64,000 nucleotides of DNA from Bryobacterales bacterium (GCA_003167255.1 PMTR01000148.1:62001-126000); one strand, 5' to 3'. Shown: positions 8,819 through 18,232, counted from the stretch's first letter. Notes: generated by a model not told the origin, from the letters alone. Numbers and translations: made by a program.

Positions 8819-8907
8819 GCCGCCGTCGCTGCCAGCACAAGGGCACCGGCGGCAAGACCGCCGGCGCTACCAGTTCTTGACGTCCGGCTATGATTCCACC
8901 GGCCCGC
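8769..8907. repeat. REP-like hairpins d and e, right border
   Basis: Copies at 8769-8798 and 8844-8873 have the same orientation. Copy e continues through the ~34-bp tail to 8907. That tail contains the stop codon and last few codons (GGPVES) of the ABC permease gene, so the permease C-terminus is repeat-encoded. Confidence 0.85.
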
Positions 8908-10501
8908 CGTCGCGGCAGAGCTCCTGCAAGATGTTCTGCCGCTGCGCCGCGGCCGTCCGCACTGCCGATTCCATCCCCAGCCAGTACAGCACGCCGCCGA
9001 TCGCCGCGGCTATCCCCAGCACCGCGAGGAAAGCCGTCTCGCTGCCGAATACCCAGCGCGCCACGTAAGCCAGGATCACCGGCAGCAACAACAGCGGGTA
9101 CAGCAGCATCACCAGCACCTGGCCCCGGTTGCCGCCGCCACCGCGCCCCACGCGCTCAGGACTCAGTGCCCGCGGATACCGTACCGAACTGATGTTGCCT
9201 ACCGCCATCAGGTACATCGCGCAGATGGTCACCACCACCAGCGTCTCCGCCAACTGCCCCGGCGCGAAGCTCATTCGCAATGCTAGCGTGATGCCGCTCA
9301 GCACCAGGGTTTCCAGATACACGAAAAACAAACACGCGATGTTTTTTCCCAGCAGCACTCGCGAGAGCGGCTGCGGCGCCGCGAAGTAGAACAGGGCCGC
9401 CGAGCGATCCAGTCCGAAACAGTTCCAGTAAGTCACCTGGCCGATCAGCGTCATGGCGTACACGCACACCAGCGTCAGAAAATTTCGCGAGAAGCCGCCT
9501 CCGGGCGCCGAGCCGCGCGTCGGAAGCCACACCATCAACCCAAACGAAAAACCCATCACGAAGACCATGCGGAAACGCGCCGACCGCGCCAGCGTCCGCA
9601 ACTCTTTTTCGACGATGGCCGCCAGCGGGTCGCGCCACAGCAGCGCCGGAATGCGATACAGCGCACCCTTCCAGAACTGTGCGCGCCCCGACACCGGCTT
9701 GAGCGAGGTGGCTTGCGCGGCCAGCGCGTCGTAGCGCAAGTTGCGCTCGAATTGACCGCGGCCGAACCACCCGGCCAGTAGCGTCCAGGCGCACAGCGAA
9801 ACCCACGCCAGCCACAGGGAGCCGGCTTCGTGCTGCGCCGGAAGAAGCGCCCGCGCCGCGGCGCTCCAGGGCGATCCGAAAGCGCCCATGCCGGCGCCGG
9901 CCGCGTGCAACCATTTGGGCCTGAACCCCGACCGGATCAACAGCCGCGGCCCCATCCACAGCATGGCCATCAGCAGGGCCACCAGTTCCCGCACTTTCCT
10001 TTTCGATAGCAGCCGCTCCAGCAGGCTCCGCGTGCCCGAAGCCAGCAAGAGGTTGAACGCCACAAACAACAGCGTCGCGCCGGCCAGCCTCGGCAGCGCC
10101 GTGAAGCCGCCCGCGGCCCGGTTGGCAAGCAACCCCAGCGTTCCGCCCGCCAGCACCATCACCATCTCCAGTCCGGTCATGAGCCGTAGCAACACCTCCA
10201 CCAGGAACAGCTCCTGGTGTGGAATCGGATACAGCAGCAGCTTGCGCAGGTCCAGCGCGGAGCCCATGCTGGCGGAAAGAACCGGCATCGCCTGCCAATA
10301 AAAGCAGATGGCCGCGAGGCCAATCGGCAGCGCGTACCGCAGCGTGGCTTCATCCGCGTACGCGGCGTAGAAACCCGCCCAGCAAGCCACGAAGCACCAG
10401 AAGCCGTACCAAACCACCGCCGTCAGGATGCTCACGCCCAGGTTGCGCCGCGAGCCGGGCCGCATGCTGAGCAGTTGCGCCCGCAGGATGGGGACAATCA
10501 T
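8888..10501 (-). CDS. ABC-2 type exporter permease
   Basis: A 537-residue integral membrane protein with roughly 12 hydrophobic segments in two groups (about 25-190 and 320-520), separated by a basic cytoplasmic region. It lacks a signal peptide and substrate-binding motifs, as expected of an ABC-2 exporter membrane subunit. Its start overlaps the stop of the ATPase gene by 4 bases (ATGA at 10498-10501), so the two are translated together and form one transporter. The substrate is unknown. The last residues are encoded by a REP-like tail, which suggests the original 3' end was replaced by a repeat. Confidence 0.85.
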   Translation of the reverse strand: MIVPILRAQLLSMRPGSRRNLGVSILTAVVWYGFWCFVACWAGFYAAYADEATLRYALPIGLAAICFYWQAMPVLSASMGSALDLRKLLLYPIPHQELFLVEVLLRLMTGLEMVMVLAGGTLGLLANRAAGGFTALPRLAGATLLFVAFNLLLASGTRSLLERLLSKRKVRELVALLMAMLWMGPRLLIRSGFRPKWLHAAGAGMGAFGSPWSAAARALLPAQHEAGSLWLAWVSLCAWTLLAGWFGRGQFERNLRYDALAAQATSLKPVSGRAQFWKGALYRIPALLWRDPLAAIVEKELRTLARSARFRMVFVMGFSFGLMVWLPTRGSAPGGGFSRNFLTLVCVYAMTLIGQVTYWNCFGLDRSAALFYFAAPQPLSRVLLGKNIACLFFVYLETLVLSGITLALRMSFAPGQLAETLVVVTICAMYLMAVGNISSVRYPRALSPERVGRGGGGNRGQVLVMLLYPLLLLPVILAYVARWVFGSETAFLAVLGIAAAIGGVLYWLGMESAVRTAAAQRQNILQELCRDGGPVES

Positions 10502-11247
10502 AACCAGTCCAGCCGCTCCACCGGGCCCTTCGCGCCCACCAGCCGCACGAAAACGTCCTCCAGCGATTCTCCGCCTCGCCGCAGCTCGTCCAGCGTGCCG
10601 CTCGAGACGATCTTCCCATCATTGATGATGGCGATGTGGTCGCACAACCGCTCCACCACTTCCAGCACGTGCGAGGTCAGAAAAATCGTGGCGCCGCGCT
10701 TCACCTGGTCGAGCAGAATGTCCTTCATCAGCCGCGCGCCCACCGCGTCGACCCCTTCGAACGGCTCATCCATGAGGAACAGCTCGGGATGGTGAATCAG
10801 CGACGCCGCCATGGCCACGCGTTTGCGCATGCCCTTGGAATATTCGCCGATGATTTTGCGATCCGCCTGGAGTTGGAAGAGCTCCATCAGGTCGCGCGCC
10901 CGATCCACCGCCACCGGCCGGCTCAAATCGTACATGCGCCCCACGAATTCCAGAAACTCCGCGCCGGTGAGCCGGTCGAACAGCAGCGATTCGTCCGGCA
11001 CCAGCCCGATGCGCCGCTTGATTTCCAGTTCCTGCCCGGGCAAGCGGAAGCCCAGAATCTCCACCGTGCCGCCGTCCGATGGAATCAATCCGGTCAGTAT
11101 GCGAATGGTGGTCGATTTTCCGGCCCCGTTCGGCCCCAGGAAGCCGAAGAAAGAGCCGCGCGGCACTTCCAGATCGACGCCGTCGACCGCCGCTTTATAC
11201 CCGTAGTATTTTTTGAGGTCGCGAACCAGGATCGCAGGCGACGACAT
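10498..11247 (-). CDS. ABC exporter ATP-binding protein
   Basis: A 249-residue ATPase that powers the adjacent ABC-2 permease. Walker A is GPNGAGKST (38-46), the signature is a variant SKGMRKR (137-143) instead of LSGGQ, Walker B is LFLMDEP (156-162) and the switch His is in LTSHVLE. SKGM-type signatures are common in ABC-2 drug and antibiotic exporters. No usable Shine-Dalgarno spacing exists: AGG touches the ATG, while TATACT ends 6 bases before it, so the mRNA is probably leaderless. MerR lies 65 bp upstream in the same direction and may control it. Confidence 0.9.
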   Translation of the reverse strand: MSSPAILVRDLKKYYGYKAAVDGVDLEVPRGSFFGFLGPNGAGKSTTIRILTGLIPSDGGTVEILGFRLPGQELEIKRRIGLVPDESLLFDRLTGAEFLEFVGRMYDLSRPVAVDRARDLMELFQLQADRKIIGEYSKGMRKRVAMAASLIHHPELFLMDEPFEGVDAVGARLMKDILLDQVKRGATIFLTSHVLEVVERLCDHIAIINDGKIVSSGTLDELRRGGESLEDVFVRLVGAKGPVERLDWL

Positions 11248-11284
11248 CCTACGAGTATAGCTTCCGGCTCACAGCGCCTCGCCG

Positions 11285-11311
11285 GCTCCGCTCCCTGACG
11301 GTCGCGGCTCG
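11285..11311. repeat. short copy of the CGCTCCCTGACGGTCGCGG repeat
   Basis: A 27-bp fragment of the family seen in full at 32015-32096 and 62926-63006. It lies between the MerR and ABC ATPase genes. Confidence 0.7.
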
Positions 11312-11312
11312 G

Positions 11313-11840
11313 TTATAGCTTCCGGCTCCATTCCCGAATCTTGTTCAGCTCCCCCGCCGGAATGTGCAGGAATTCCAGGAATTCCTGGTGCTCCTCCGGC
11401 GCGGACTTTTCGAACTCGGCGTGCCAGCGGTGCATATCGTCATCGCTGAAGCCGGCGGCCTTCATGATGGCCACCCATCTCTCTTTCGTAACCATAGGGA
11501 GTCTCCTTAGTTGTTTCGTGCTTTCGAGCAATTTCGCAATCAGGCGCTGCTGCTCGCGCAGTCTTTCGATGCCGGCGCTCAGTTCCAACAGGCGCCGCCG
11601 CAGCACCGCCGAAGCGTCGTCTCGCGGGCCGTCGAGAATCGAGCGAATGTCCTTCAGCGGTACCCCGGCATCGCGGTACACGCAAATCTGCCGCAGCCGT
11701 TCCAGGTCTTTGTCGGTGTACGCGCGGTAGTTGCCGGCCGTGCGGCGCGGGCGCGGCAGCAACCCGATCGACTCGTAGTAGAGCAGCGTGCTCCGCGAGA
11801 GCTTGCACGCGCGCGCCAGTTTGGTGACCGTCAGCGGCAT
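11313..11840 (-). CDS. MerR-family transcriptional regulator
   Basis: A 175-residue DNA-binding regulator. Residues 3-70 form the MerR winged helix (VTKLARACKLSRSTLLYYESIGLL... YRAYTDKDLERLRQI), followed by a long dimerisation helix (about 75-115) and a C-terminal ~60-residue domain with no cysteine pair, so a metal ligand is unlikely. The effector is unknown. AGGAC precedes the ATG. A CTAA-N4-TTAG palindrome lies 23 bp upstream and may be its own operator. Gene order suggests it regulates the ABC exporter downstream. Confidence 0.88.
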   Translation of the reverse strand: MPLTVTKLARACKLSRSTLLYYESIGLLPRPRRTAGNYRAYTDKDLERLRQICVYRDAGVPLKDIRSILDGPRDDASAVLRRRLLELSAGIERLREQQRLIAKLLESTKQLRRLPMVTKERWVAIMKAAGFSDDDMHRWHAEFEKSAPEEHQEFLEFLHIPAGELNKIREWSRKL

Positions 11841-11862
11841 CGTCCTGATTCCAGTGTCAACC

Positions 11863-11883
11863 CTAAAGGATTAGACAGGTCAA
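11863..11883 (-). promoter_or_regulatory. possible MerR operator/promoter
   Basis: A perfect CTAA-AGGA-TTAG palindrome (11863-11874) lies next to TTGACC (-35-like, 11883-11878 on the minus strand), just upstream of the MerR gene. I see no convincing -10, so the promoter part is uncertain. Confidence 0.35.
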
Positions 11884-11955
11884 GAAAAAAACTCAATCGG
11901 TTTTGCTCGGCTCAGACAGGCTTTTGAGCACTTTCTTGACCGTGCGAAAATCGCA

Positions 11956-12891
11956 CTACCTCCGGGCGGGTGGCTGGCTGGCGAGGAGCGCGAGGACTTC
12001 GAGAATTTCCGCGCGTTTGGACGGGTCCAGACGGAGATACTGCCGATCGCCCTTGCCGGGGGTGAAGCGCGTGGAACCGTTCGATTCCACGAGCACCGTG
12101 CCCGGTTCGGAGCGGCCGAAGTAGCCATGCGCCGGCCGCACGGCCTCGAGAGCGGCGGTGAGATCCCACGTGGGCCGGTCGTAGGGCATCTTGTCATAAG
12201 CGCGGTAGGATTCCGCGATGGGGTGCGTACGCGCATACGCGAAATCGTGTTCGATGCTGCCGGAGGGATAGAGGAGATCGCGCCCGATTTCGAAGCCGCT
12301 GAATACGATGGGAGTTGGCCAATGCTCGAAGACGGCCTTGGCGGAGGCAACGTCGATGCGGACGTTGTACTCTGGCTCCCTCCCGGTGAAGTTGCCGGCC
12401 ATGGCGACCACCAGCGCAACCTTCTCTTTGGCGAGCGCAATCCCCTCGGGGGAATCCAGCAACGCGGCGAGGTTGGTGCTAAAGCCGGTCTGCACGATCA
12501 CCACCTTTTCGCGCACGTTCAACAAGAGGCGGCGCAGGAGCGCGGGCGCTGGTTCGGCGGCCTTGGCGCTCTCAGCGGGCGCGGTGCGTAAAGCGGCTGT
12601 CATGTAGCCATCACCGGCACCGCCCTTAAGCTCTTTGATCGCGCTGCCTACGGGCAAATCGCCGCGGCCGTAGAAGCGATTGATCATCCGAATGTACGGG
12701 ACAGCCGCTGGATTCGCGTTGGTGAGAGTGACACCGATCAGTTCGCACTCACCGCGATCGCTCAGCGCGTGCAGCATGGCGAGCGCCAGGGCGTCATCGA
12801 TGTCGTTGCCCATGTCGGTATCGAAGATCACCGGACGGGCGGCCAAGCAGACCTTCGCAATCAGGCAAGCCGCGATGAGAATCCGCCGCAT
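11956..12891 (-). CDS. exported inosine/uridine-preferring nucleoside hydrolase family protein
   Basis: A 311-residue protein of the nucleoside N-ribohydrolase family, which cleaves the glycosidic bond of nucleosides. The N-terminal calcium and ribose-binding motif is clear: DTDMGNDIDDALAL near residues 24-37. Residues 1-17 form a signal peptide, so it works outside the cytoplasm, probably scavenging nucleosides. The central Asn of the family is probably in AGNFTGREPEYN (about 166-177), and a further Asp in the PTWDLTAAL segment. It is a single gene. Confidence 0.88.
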   Translation of the reverse strand: MRRILIAACLIAKVCLAARPVIFDTDMGNDIDDALALAMLHALSDRGECELIGVTLTNANPAAVPYIRMINRFYGRGDLPVGSAIKELKGGAGDGYMTAALRTAPAESAKAAEPAPALLRRLLLNVREKVVIVQTGFSTNLAALLDSPEGIALAKEKVALVVAMAGNFTGREPEYNVRIDVASAKAVFEHWPTPIVFSGFEIGRDLLYPSGSIEHDFAYARTHPIAESYRAYDKMPYDRPTWDLTAALEAVRPAHGYFGRSEPGTVLVESNGSTRFTPGKGDRQYLRLDPSKRAEILEVLALLASQPPARR

Positions 12892-13000
12892 ATCACACAG
12901 GATTTCCGTTTTGCCATCCTGGCCGAAGTTGATTATACATCCAGTGGGTCACAGCACCCCCTGCGAATGATCGCAGCGCCCACAAGCGCCAGCATGGGCC

Positions 13001-14782
13001 TCATTTCCCGTGTCCTCGAATCGAAATTCCCAACTCCCTCAACTGCCTTTCCGGCACCTCCGAAGGCGCATCGCACATCAGATCGGTGCCGCGCGCGGTC
13101 TTGGGGAAGGGAATCACGTCGCGGATCGAAGTCTCCCCTGCCAGAATCATCACCAGCCGGTCCAGGCCCAGCGCGATTCCGCCATGCGGCGGCGCGCCAT
13201 ACTCCAGCGCCTCAAGCAGGAATCCAAAACGCCGCCGCGCTTCCTCCTCGGTGAACCCGAGCGCCGCGAACACCTGCGTCTGCACGTCGCGCCGGTGAAT
13301 ACGAATCGATCCCGAGCCCATCTCCGAGCCGTTCAATACCAGGTCGTAGGATTTCGCACGGCACCGCGCCGGGTCGGCCGTGAGCTTTTCCAGGTCTTCG
13401 TCGTGAACCGAGGTGAACGGGTGATGCGCCGCGTTCCAGCGGCTCTCTTCCTCGTCCCACTCGAACATCGGGAAGTCCACCACCCAGAGAAATTGCAGGT
13501 TCTTCGGGTCGAGCAGCTTGTGCCGGTCGTTGAACTTCTGCGCGCAGTGCAGGCGCAACTGGCCGCACGCCTGGTAAACCGTCTCTTCCGGACGATGTCC
13601 CTTCGGCTCGCCCGCCCAGGTGGCCAGCACCACCAGATCGTTCTCGCCCGCTCCGCAACGCGCGCGCACGCTAGCCATCGGCTCCGCGTGGTCGCGCTCC
13701 AACCGCTTCACGTCGTCGTACACCCGCAGCCCGCGCTCCTGGCCGAAAGCCTTCAGCTCGTCGCGCTCCTTCCGGCTGGGTGCGCCCGTGGCCGGAACGT
13801 GAATGGCCACCAGCGGCAGGTTGTTGTTCGCCAGTTCCGGCAGCAGGTCTTCCACCGGATGCATGGGCGGGATGCGGCAGTCGGGCTTGTCGCTGCCGTA
13901 ACTGCGCATGGCCTGCGCGTAGGTCAGTCGCGGAAACGGCGCCGCCACTTGGAAGCCCGCCACTTCGCATACCCGCTGCATCAGCGGCTCGATCGTCTCA
14001 AACACCCGTTCCTGTTGCGGAAACGACATCTCCAGATCGATCTGCGTGAACTCCGCCTGCCGGTCGGCGCGGAAATCTTCGTCGCGGAAGCAGCGCACAA
14101 TCTGGAAGTACTTATCAAAGCCGCTCACCATCAGGATCTGCTTGAAGATCTGCGGCGATTGCGGCAGCGCATAAAACGTCCCCGGCTGCACGCGGCACGG
14201 CACCAGGTAATCGCGCGCGCCCTCCGGCGTGGAGCGCGTCATGAAAGGCGTCTCGATTTCGAGGTACCCCTGCCCGTGCAAACATTCCCGCACCGCAAAG
14301 GCAATCTTCGAGCGCAGCATGATGTTGCGCTGCATGCGCGGCCGGCGCAAATCCACGTAGCGGTATTTCAGCCGCAGGTCTTCGCTCACGCTCACTTCGT
14401 CTTCCACCGGAAACGGCGGTGTGCGCGATTCGTTGAGTATCCAGATCGCCGAAGCCACCACTTCCACTTCGCCCGTCGCGAGGTTCGGATTGTTCGCTCC
14501 GGCGCCGCGCAGCGCCACTTTGCCTTCCACCGCGATCACGTATTCCGGCCGCACCAGTTCGGCGCGGGTGTGCGCGGCCTTGCCCATGTCCTCGTGGAAC
14601 ACCACTTGCGTGAGTCCCTCGCGGTCGCGCAGATCCACGAAGACCACGCCGCCATGGTCGCGGCGCCGGTGCACCCAGCCCATCAGCAGGACGTTCTTGC
14701 CTTCGTCCGCCGCGCGCAGCGCGCCGCAACTATGGGTGCGGCGCAGGTCGCCCAGGAAATCCAACGCAATTGCAGTTTCCAT
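13001..14782 (-). CDS. aspS: aspartyl-tRNA synthetase
   Basis: Charges tRNA-Asp (possibly also tRNA-Asn). The 593-residue enzyme is the bacterial long form: N-terminal OB-fold anticodon domain (to ~115), class II catalytic core with [11 protein letters not shown] in motif 2, the bacteria-specific GAD insertion, and motif 3 [11 protein letters not shown] near the C-terminus. I cannot tell discriminating from non-discriminating type. It begins 9 bp after the stop of hisS, so the two synthetases form an operon. Confidence 0.96.
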   Translation of the reverse strand: METAIALDFLGDLRRTHSCGALRAADEGKNVLLMGWVHRRRDHGGVVFVDLRDREGLTQVVFHEDMGKAAHTRAELVRPEYVIAVEGKVALRGAGANNPNLATGEVEVVASAIWILNESRTPPFPVEDEVSVSEDLRLKYRYVDLRRPRMQRNIMLRSKIAFAVRECLHGQGYLEIETPFMTRSTPEGARDYLVPCRVQPGTFYALPQSPQIFKQILMVSGFDKYFQIVRCFRDEDFRADRQAEFTQIDLEMSFPQQERVFETIEPLMQRVCEVAGFQVAAPFPRLTYAQAMRSYGSDKPDCRIPPMHPVEDLLPELANNNLPLVAIHVPATGAPSRKERDELKAFGQERGLRVYDDVKRLERDHAEPMASVRARCGAGENDLVVLATWAGEPKGHRPEETVYQACGQLRLHCAQKFNDRHKLLDPKNLQFLWVVDFPMFEWDEEESRWNAAHHPFTSVHDEDLEKLTADPARCRAKSYDLVLNGSEMGSGSIRIHRRDVQTQVFAALGFTEEEARRRFGFLLEALEYGAPPHGGIALGLDRLVMILAGETSIRDVIPFPKTARGTDLMCDAPSEVPERQLRELGISIRGHGK

Positions 14783-14791
14783 AAAATTGTC

Positions 14792-16036
14792 TTAGCTTCT
14801 GGCGGCAGCCAGCCTGGCGGCGATTTCGTCGCGCGTCAAGCTCTGCTGATCGCCGGTGGTCATGTCCTTCAACGCATAGCGGCCCGCGGCCATTTCGTTA
14901 TCGCCGATGATCAAGGTGAACCGCGCACCCAGTTTGTTGGCCAATTCCATGACCCGCTTCAGTTTGCCCTCCACCAGTTCCACCGAAACGCCCGCCCGCC
15001 GGAAATCGCGCGCCATCACCGCCCCGTGGCGGACCGCCGCTTCGCCCAGCGGCGCCACGCACAGGTCGAGCGGTGTGGCCCGCTGTTCGCCTTCCACGCT
15101 CATCACCAGCCGGTCTTCGCCAATCGAAAAGCCGATGCCCGGCGAGTGCACCTTGGAACCTAGCGATTCCGCCAGGCCATCGTACCGCCCGCCGCCCAGC
15201 ACAGAATTCTGCGCCCCCAGCGCGCCGTGTACCACTTCGAACGTGGTGCGCATGTAGTAATCCAGGCCGCGCACCATGCGCGGGCGCACTTCGTACTCTA
15301 TGCCGCGGTCGCCCAGATACTGCTTCACCGCTTCAAAATGCGCGCGGCACGGGTCGCACAGATAGTCGATGATAGTCGGCAGTTTCTCGATAATCGGCTG
15401 GTCGGCTTCCACCTTGCAATCCAGCACCCGCAGCGGATTGGTTTCCGCGCGCCGTTGGCAGTCCCCGCACATTTGCGGAGCCGCGTCCTTCAATTCCTCC
15501 CGCAGCTTCTCCACGTATTGCGGCCGGCAGTTGTGGTCGCCCACCGAGTTGATCAGCAGCTTCGCCCCGCCGAGGCCCGCGCGCTCCAGGACCTCCATCA
15601 CCATTTCGATGACTTCCGCGTCCACCACCGGCGATTCCGACCCGATAGCCTCCGCGCCAATCTGGAAAAACTGCCGGTAGCGCCCTTTCTGCGGCCGCTC
15701 CCGCCGGAACATCGGCCCCATGTAGTAAAGCTTCTGCACGCCCGGCCGCTGGTCCAGCCGGTGCTCGATGTACGCGCGAATCACCGATGCCGTATTCTCC
15801 GGCCGCAGCGTGACCGAAGTCTCATCGCGGTCCGTGAACGTGTACATTTCCTTGGTGACGATGTCGGTATCCGCGCCCACGCCGCGTGCGAACAACTGCG
15901 TCTCCTCCAGAATCGGCGTGCGGATTTCGTGGTAGTTGTAAGTCCGAAAGACCTCGCGCGCCACCGCTTCTACCTTGTTCCACACTTCCGTGGATGGAGG
16001 TAGTAAGTCTCTGGTTCCTTTGACGGCTTTAATCAA
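14792..16036 (-). CDS. hisS: histidyl-tRNA synthetase
   Basis: Charges tRNA-His. The 414-residue class II synthetase has the HisS-specific motif 2 (FRRERPQKGRYRQF), the histidine-binding segment near LDYYMRTTFEV, and a C-terminal anticodon-binding domain of about 95 residues. The start is TTG at 16036 (product MIKAVKGTRDLLPP), with no clear Shine-Dalgarno; a CATAAT box lies about 13 bases upstream. First gene of the hisS-aspS pair. Confidence 0.96.
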   Translation of the reverse strand: MIKAVKGTRDLLPPSTEVWNKVEAVAREVFRTYNYHEIRTPILEETQLFARGVGADTDIVTKEMYTFTDRDETSVTLRPENTASVIRAYIEHRLDQRPGVQKLYYMGPMFRRERPQKGRYRQFFQIGAEAIGSESPVVDAEVIEMVMEVLERAGLGGAKLLINSVGDHNCRPQYVEKLREELKDAAPQMCGDCQRRAETNPLRVLDCKVEADQPIIEKLPTIIDYLCDPCRAHFEAVKQYLGDRGIEYEVRPRMVRGLDYYMRTTFEVVHGALGAQNSVLGGGRYDGLAESLGSKVHSPGIGFSIGEDRLVMSVEGEQRATPLDLCVAPLGEAAVRHGAVMARDFRRAGVSVELVEGKLKRVMELANKLGARFTLIIGDNEMAAGRYALKDMTTGDQQSLTRDEIAARLAAARS

Positions 16037-16168
16037 GGTGGTTGGAAATATTATGCTAGCATGTCGCCGTGGTGGGGCATGCTCTGCCTTGCCCTGAACC
16101 CCGCATCAAGCAGGCCAACGCTCATTTTATTTGCGCACTCTGCCATACCACCGCGCCATCGGCCGGCC

Positions 16169-16552
16169 TTACCGCCGCAATAATTGGGGGATCTTTTCAA
16201 AATGCCGGTCTCGCGTGATCAGCGCGAGATCGTGTTCCAGGGCCAGCGCAGCAATCCAAAGGTCTGCATCGGGGATGGGCGTGCCGGCGCGTCTGAGTTG
16301 GACGAACAGCCGTGCCCATTGTTCTGCTGTCTCGCGGCCGGGGAGCAGGACGTCGACTGTTTTCTTGGCCAGGAATCTCTGCAGGGCAATTTCGTTTCCG
16401 TGCCGTTGGTTCCCGCCGTGAAACCCAGTCTTGATCTCCGCCAGTACGAAGAGCGGAATCCAAACCTCTTCGCATGTCCCCAGGAAATCGGCCAGCTCGG
16501 TATCGCCCCGCAGGAGGTCGGTCAACCGGTTGGTATCCAGCGCGACTCTCAC
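16169..16552 (-). CDS. VapC-type PIN-domain toxin
   Basis: A 127-residue PIN ribonuclease toxin. The acidic active-site residues are Asp6 (ALDTN), Glu39 (VLAEIK), Asp96 and Asp98 (IPDADLWIAA) and Asp115 (TRDRHF), an intact set. I chose GTG 16552, which overlaps the antitoxin stop by four bases (GTGA). TTG 16567 would add five residues. VapC toxins cleave RNA, often tRNA or rRNA, until bound by the antitoxin; the target here is unknown. Confidence 0.88.
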   Translation of the reverse strand: MRVALDTNRLTDLLRGDTELADFLGTCEEVWIPLFVLAEIKTGFHGGNQRHGNEIALQRFLAKKTVDVLLPGRETAEQWARLFVQLRRAGTPIPDADLWIAALALEHDLALITRDRHFEKIPQLLRR

Positions 16553-16800
16553 TTCCACTTTTCCCAATCGATCTGGCGCTGCGCGGCCACGACCCGGTCG
16601 AAAGCGGCGTCACGGGTCCATTGGCCTACCAGGTCCGAGAAGTCTTCGTGGCGCTGCGTGCCGGTGGTAGCTTCGGCGAGCTCATCGAGAATCAACCGAT
16701 TCAGGCTCTGTTTTCGCAGCTTCGCCTTGCGGCGAAGCGCCTGGTCAACCTCACTGGGCACCCCGCGAATTGTGTATTGAACGCCCGCCTGCTTCTTCAT
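16549..16800 (-). CDS. VapB-type ribbon-helix-helix antitoxin
   Basis: An 83-residue antitoxin for the overlapping PIN toxin. Residues 7-40 (VQYTIRGVPSEVDQALRRKAKLRKQSLNRLILDEL in outline) form a strand-helix-helix DNA-binding fold. The Trp-rich, charged C-terminus (FSDLVGQW... IDWEKWK) likely wraps around the toxin. I used ATG 16800, which gives a compact N-terminus. The pair probably represses its own promoter. Confidence 0.82.
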   Translation of the reverse strand: MKKQAGVQYTIRGVPSEVDQALRRKAKLRKQSLNRLILDELAEATTGTQRHEDFSDLVGQWTRDAAFDRVVAAQRQIDWEKWK

Positions 16801-17131
16801 GCCTGCATGATAGCAAATCATGTAGGCAAGTGTCCCCAGATTGTCTCCCCATTGATCGGCCATAAGCTCAATTCATATACACGTTCTCTTGCGCGGTCTC
16901 GTCTTCCCTTAAGGATCGCGCAAGAATAAATATACAGAGCCGAACTGTGGCGCAAGCACTCCTGCGTGCCGTGTCGCGACTCATCGCGACGCGCGTCGAC
17001 CACCCCAGCGTGTCGGCAGGAGTGCCGACACGGCACGCACGAGTGCGTGCGCCACATGGTCGCACTCAGGAAATGGGAAGTTATTTTTGCGCAGTTCCTA
17101 AGGACCTTCAGTTTCGCAGAGAGGAGTAGTC
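16801..17131. repeat. gene-free stretch holding a 109-bp palindromic element (16947-17055)
   Basis: No gene is visible. Arms 16947-16976 and 17026-17055 are 30-bp inverted repeats matching at 28 positions. The core contains a further perfect hairpin, TGTCGGCA-GGAG-TGCCGACA (17011-17030). A separate perfect dyad CTTGCGCG/CGCGCAAG lies upstream near 16889-16924. The element looks like a small non-coding palindrome unit. Confidence 0.85.
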
Positions 17132-18046
17132 ATGATGCTTCGCAGAACGAGTCTGTTAGTGGCGACATGCGCGGCGGCCCTATTGGCGCCCACGCTGGCG
17201 CGCGCACAGGTGTTTGCGCTGTCCAAGGACCAGTTGATCGAACTCACCAAGGCCAACCCCTTCGAACGCTTCCCCGATGGCCGCCCGAAGGTGCCCGATG
17301 CCATGATCGACCGCGCCCGCGGCCTGGCATCGGAAGAAGTCTTCGGCGTTCTCAGCGGCGGCCGCGGCGGCTTCCACAATCAGTACGCCGACGGCTTTCA
17401 GGTGCTGCATCCCGGCAAAAAGCTGGTCGGCCGCGCCTTCACCGTCCAGTTCATGCCCCAGCGCCAGGATCTCGAAGAGGTGGCCCAAGCCCATGCCCAG
17501 GCTGCCGGCCTTGGCCGCCTGAACAACCAGACCGCCATCGACATGCTGCAACCGGGGGACGTGTTGGTGGCCGACCTGTTCGGGAAGAATGAAGACGGCA
17601 CGATTGTCGGCGACAACCTGTTCTACTACGTCATGCGGACCACTAAGACCGGCGGGATCGTTGTCGATGGGAGCATCCGCGACCTCGAAGGCATTTCGGA
17701 AATGGACATGCCCCTGTATTACCGTCACGCGCACCCCAGTTATCTGACCAACGTCACGCTCACCGGCATCAACATTCCGATCCGCATCGGCAATGCCACG
17801 GTGATGCCCGGCGATCTGGTGGTGGGCGACCCCGAGGGGGTATATTTCATTCCTCCCCAGATGGTGCAGCAGGTTCTCGACAGCGCCGACCGCGTCCATA
17901 TTCACGACGAGTGGACGCGCATGAAGTTCGCCGAGGGCAAATACAAGTCCAGCGAGATTTATGGCAGCCCGCGCGACCCCGCGCTGCGCAAGGAATACGA
18001 CGACTATCTGAAGAAACGGTTGGACGAGATCAATAAGAAGAAGTAG
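17132..18046 (+). CDS. exported RraA/HMG-aldolase-like protein
   Basis: A 304-residue member of the RraA-like family, whose known members are RNase E regulators or aldolases for 4-hydroxy-4-methyl-2-oxoglutarate. Residues 1-26 form a signal peptide ending ARAQ, so it is exported. That makes RNase E regulation impossible and an aldolase or lyase role more likely. The diagnostic VDGSIRD motif (Arg and Asp) and the later VMPGDLVVGD are present. GAGAGGAG precedes a double ATG at 17132/17135. A second exported paralogue lies at 21547-22278. Confidence 0.8.
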   Translation: MMLRRTSLLVATCAAALLAPTLARAQVFALSKDQLIELTKANPFERFPDGRPKVPDAMIDRARGLASEEVFGVLSGGRGGFHNQYADGFQVLHPGKKLVGRAFTVQFMPQRQDLEEVAQAHAQAAGLGRLNNQTAIDMLQPGDVLVADLFGKNEDGTIVGDNLFYYVMRTTKTGGIVVDGSIRDLEGISEMDMPLYYRHAHPSYLTNVTLTGINIPIRIGNATVMPGDLVVGDPEGVYFIPPQMVQQVLDSADRVHIHDEWTRMKFAEGKYKSSEIYGSPRDPALRKEYDDYLKKRLDEINKKK

Positions 18047-18232
18047 GCAAGCCCGCCCGCAAGAAGGGGACCGGAAACCGGGACGGCTTGGATTTCAAGG
18101 GCGCGGCAGGTTCGGGAAAGCCTGTTTCTGCCTGAACCACTGAGATTCCTGCTTGCCTGCTGCCGTGAGGGGCGTTTCAGGACAGCGATGCCGGCGCCGC
18201 GAGGGGACGCGAAATGTATCAGAATAGGAGGG

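Noticed and set aside
13010-15163. 717-codon open frame on the + strand
   Set aside because: It is antisense to aspS and the 3' part of hisS. Its His/Arg/Gln-rich product is typical of a shadow frame in GC-rich DNA.
16073-16096. GTGGGGCATGCTCTGCCTTG sequence shared loosely with 34041
   Set aside because: Only ~20 bp are shared; too short to claim another repeat family here.
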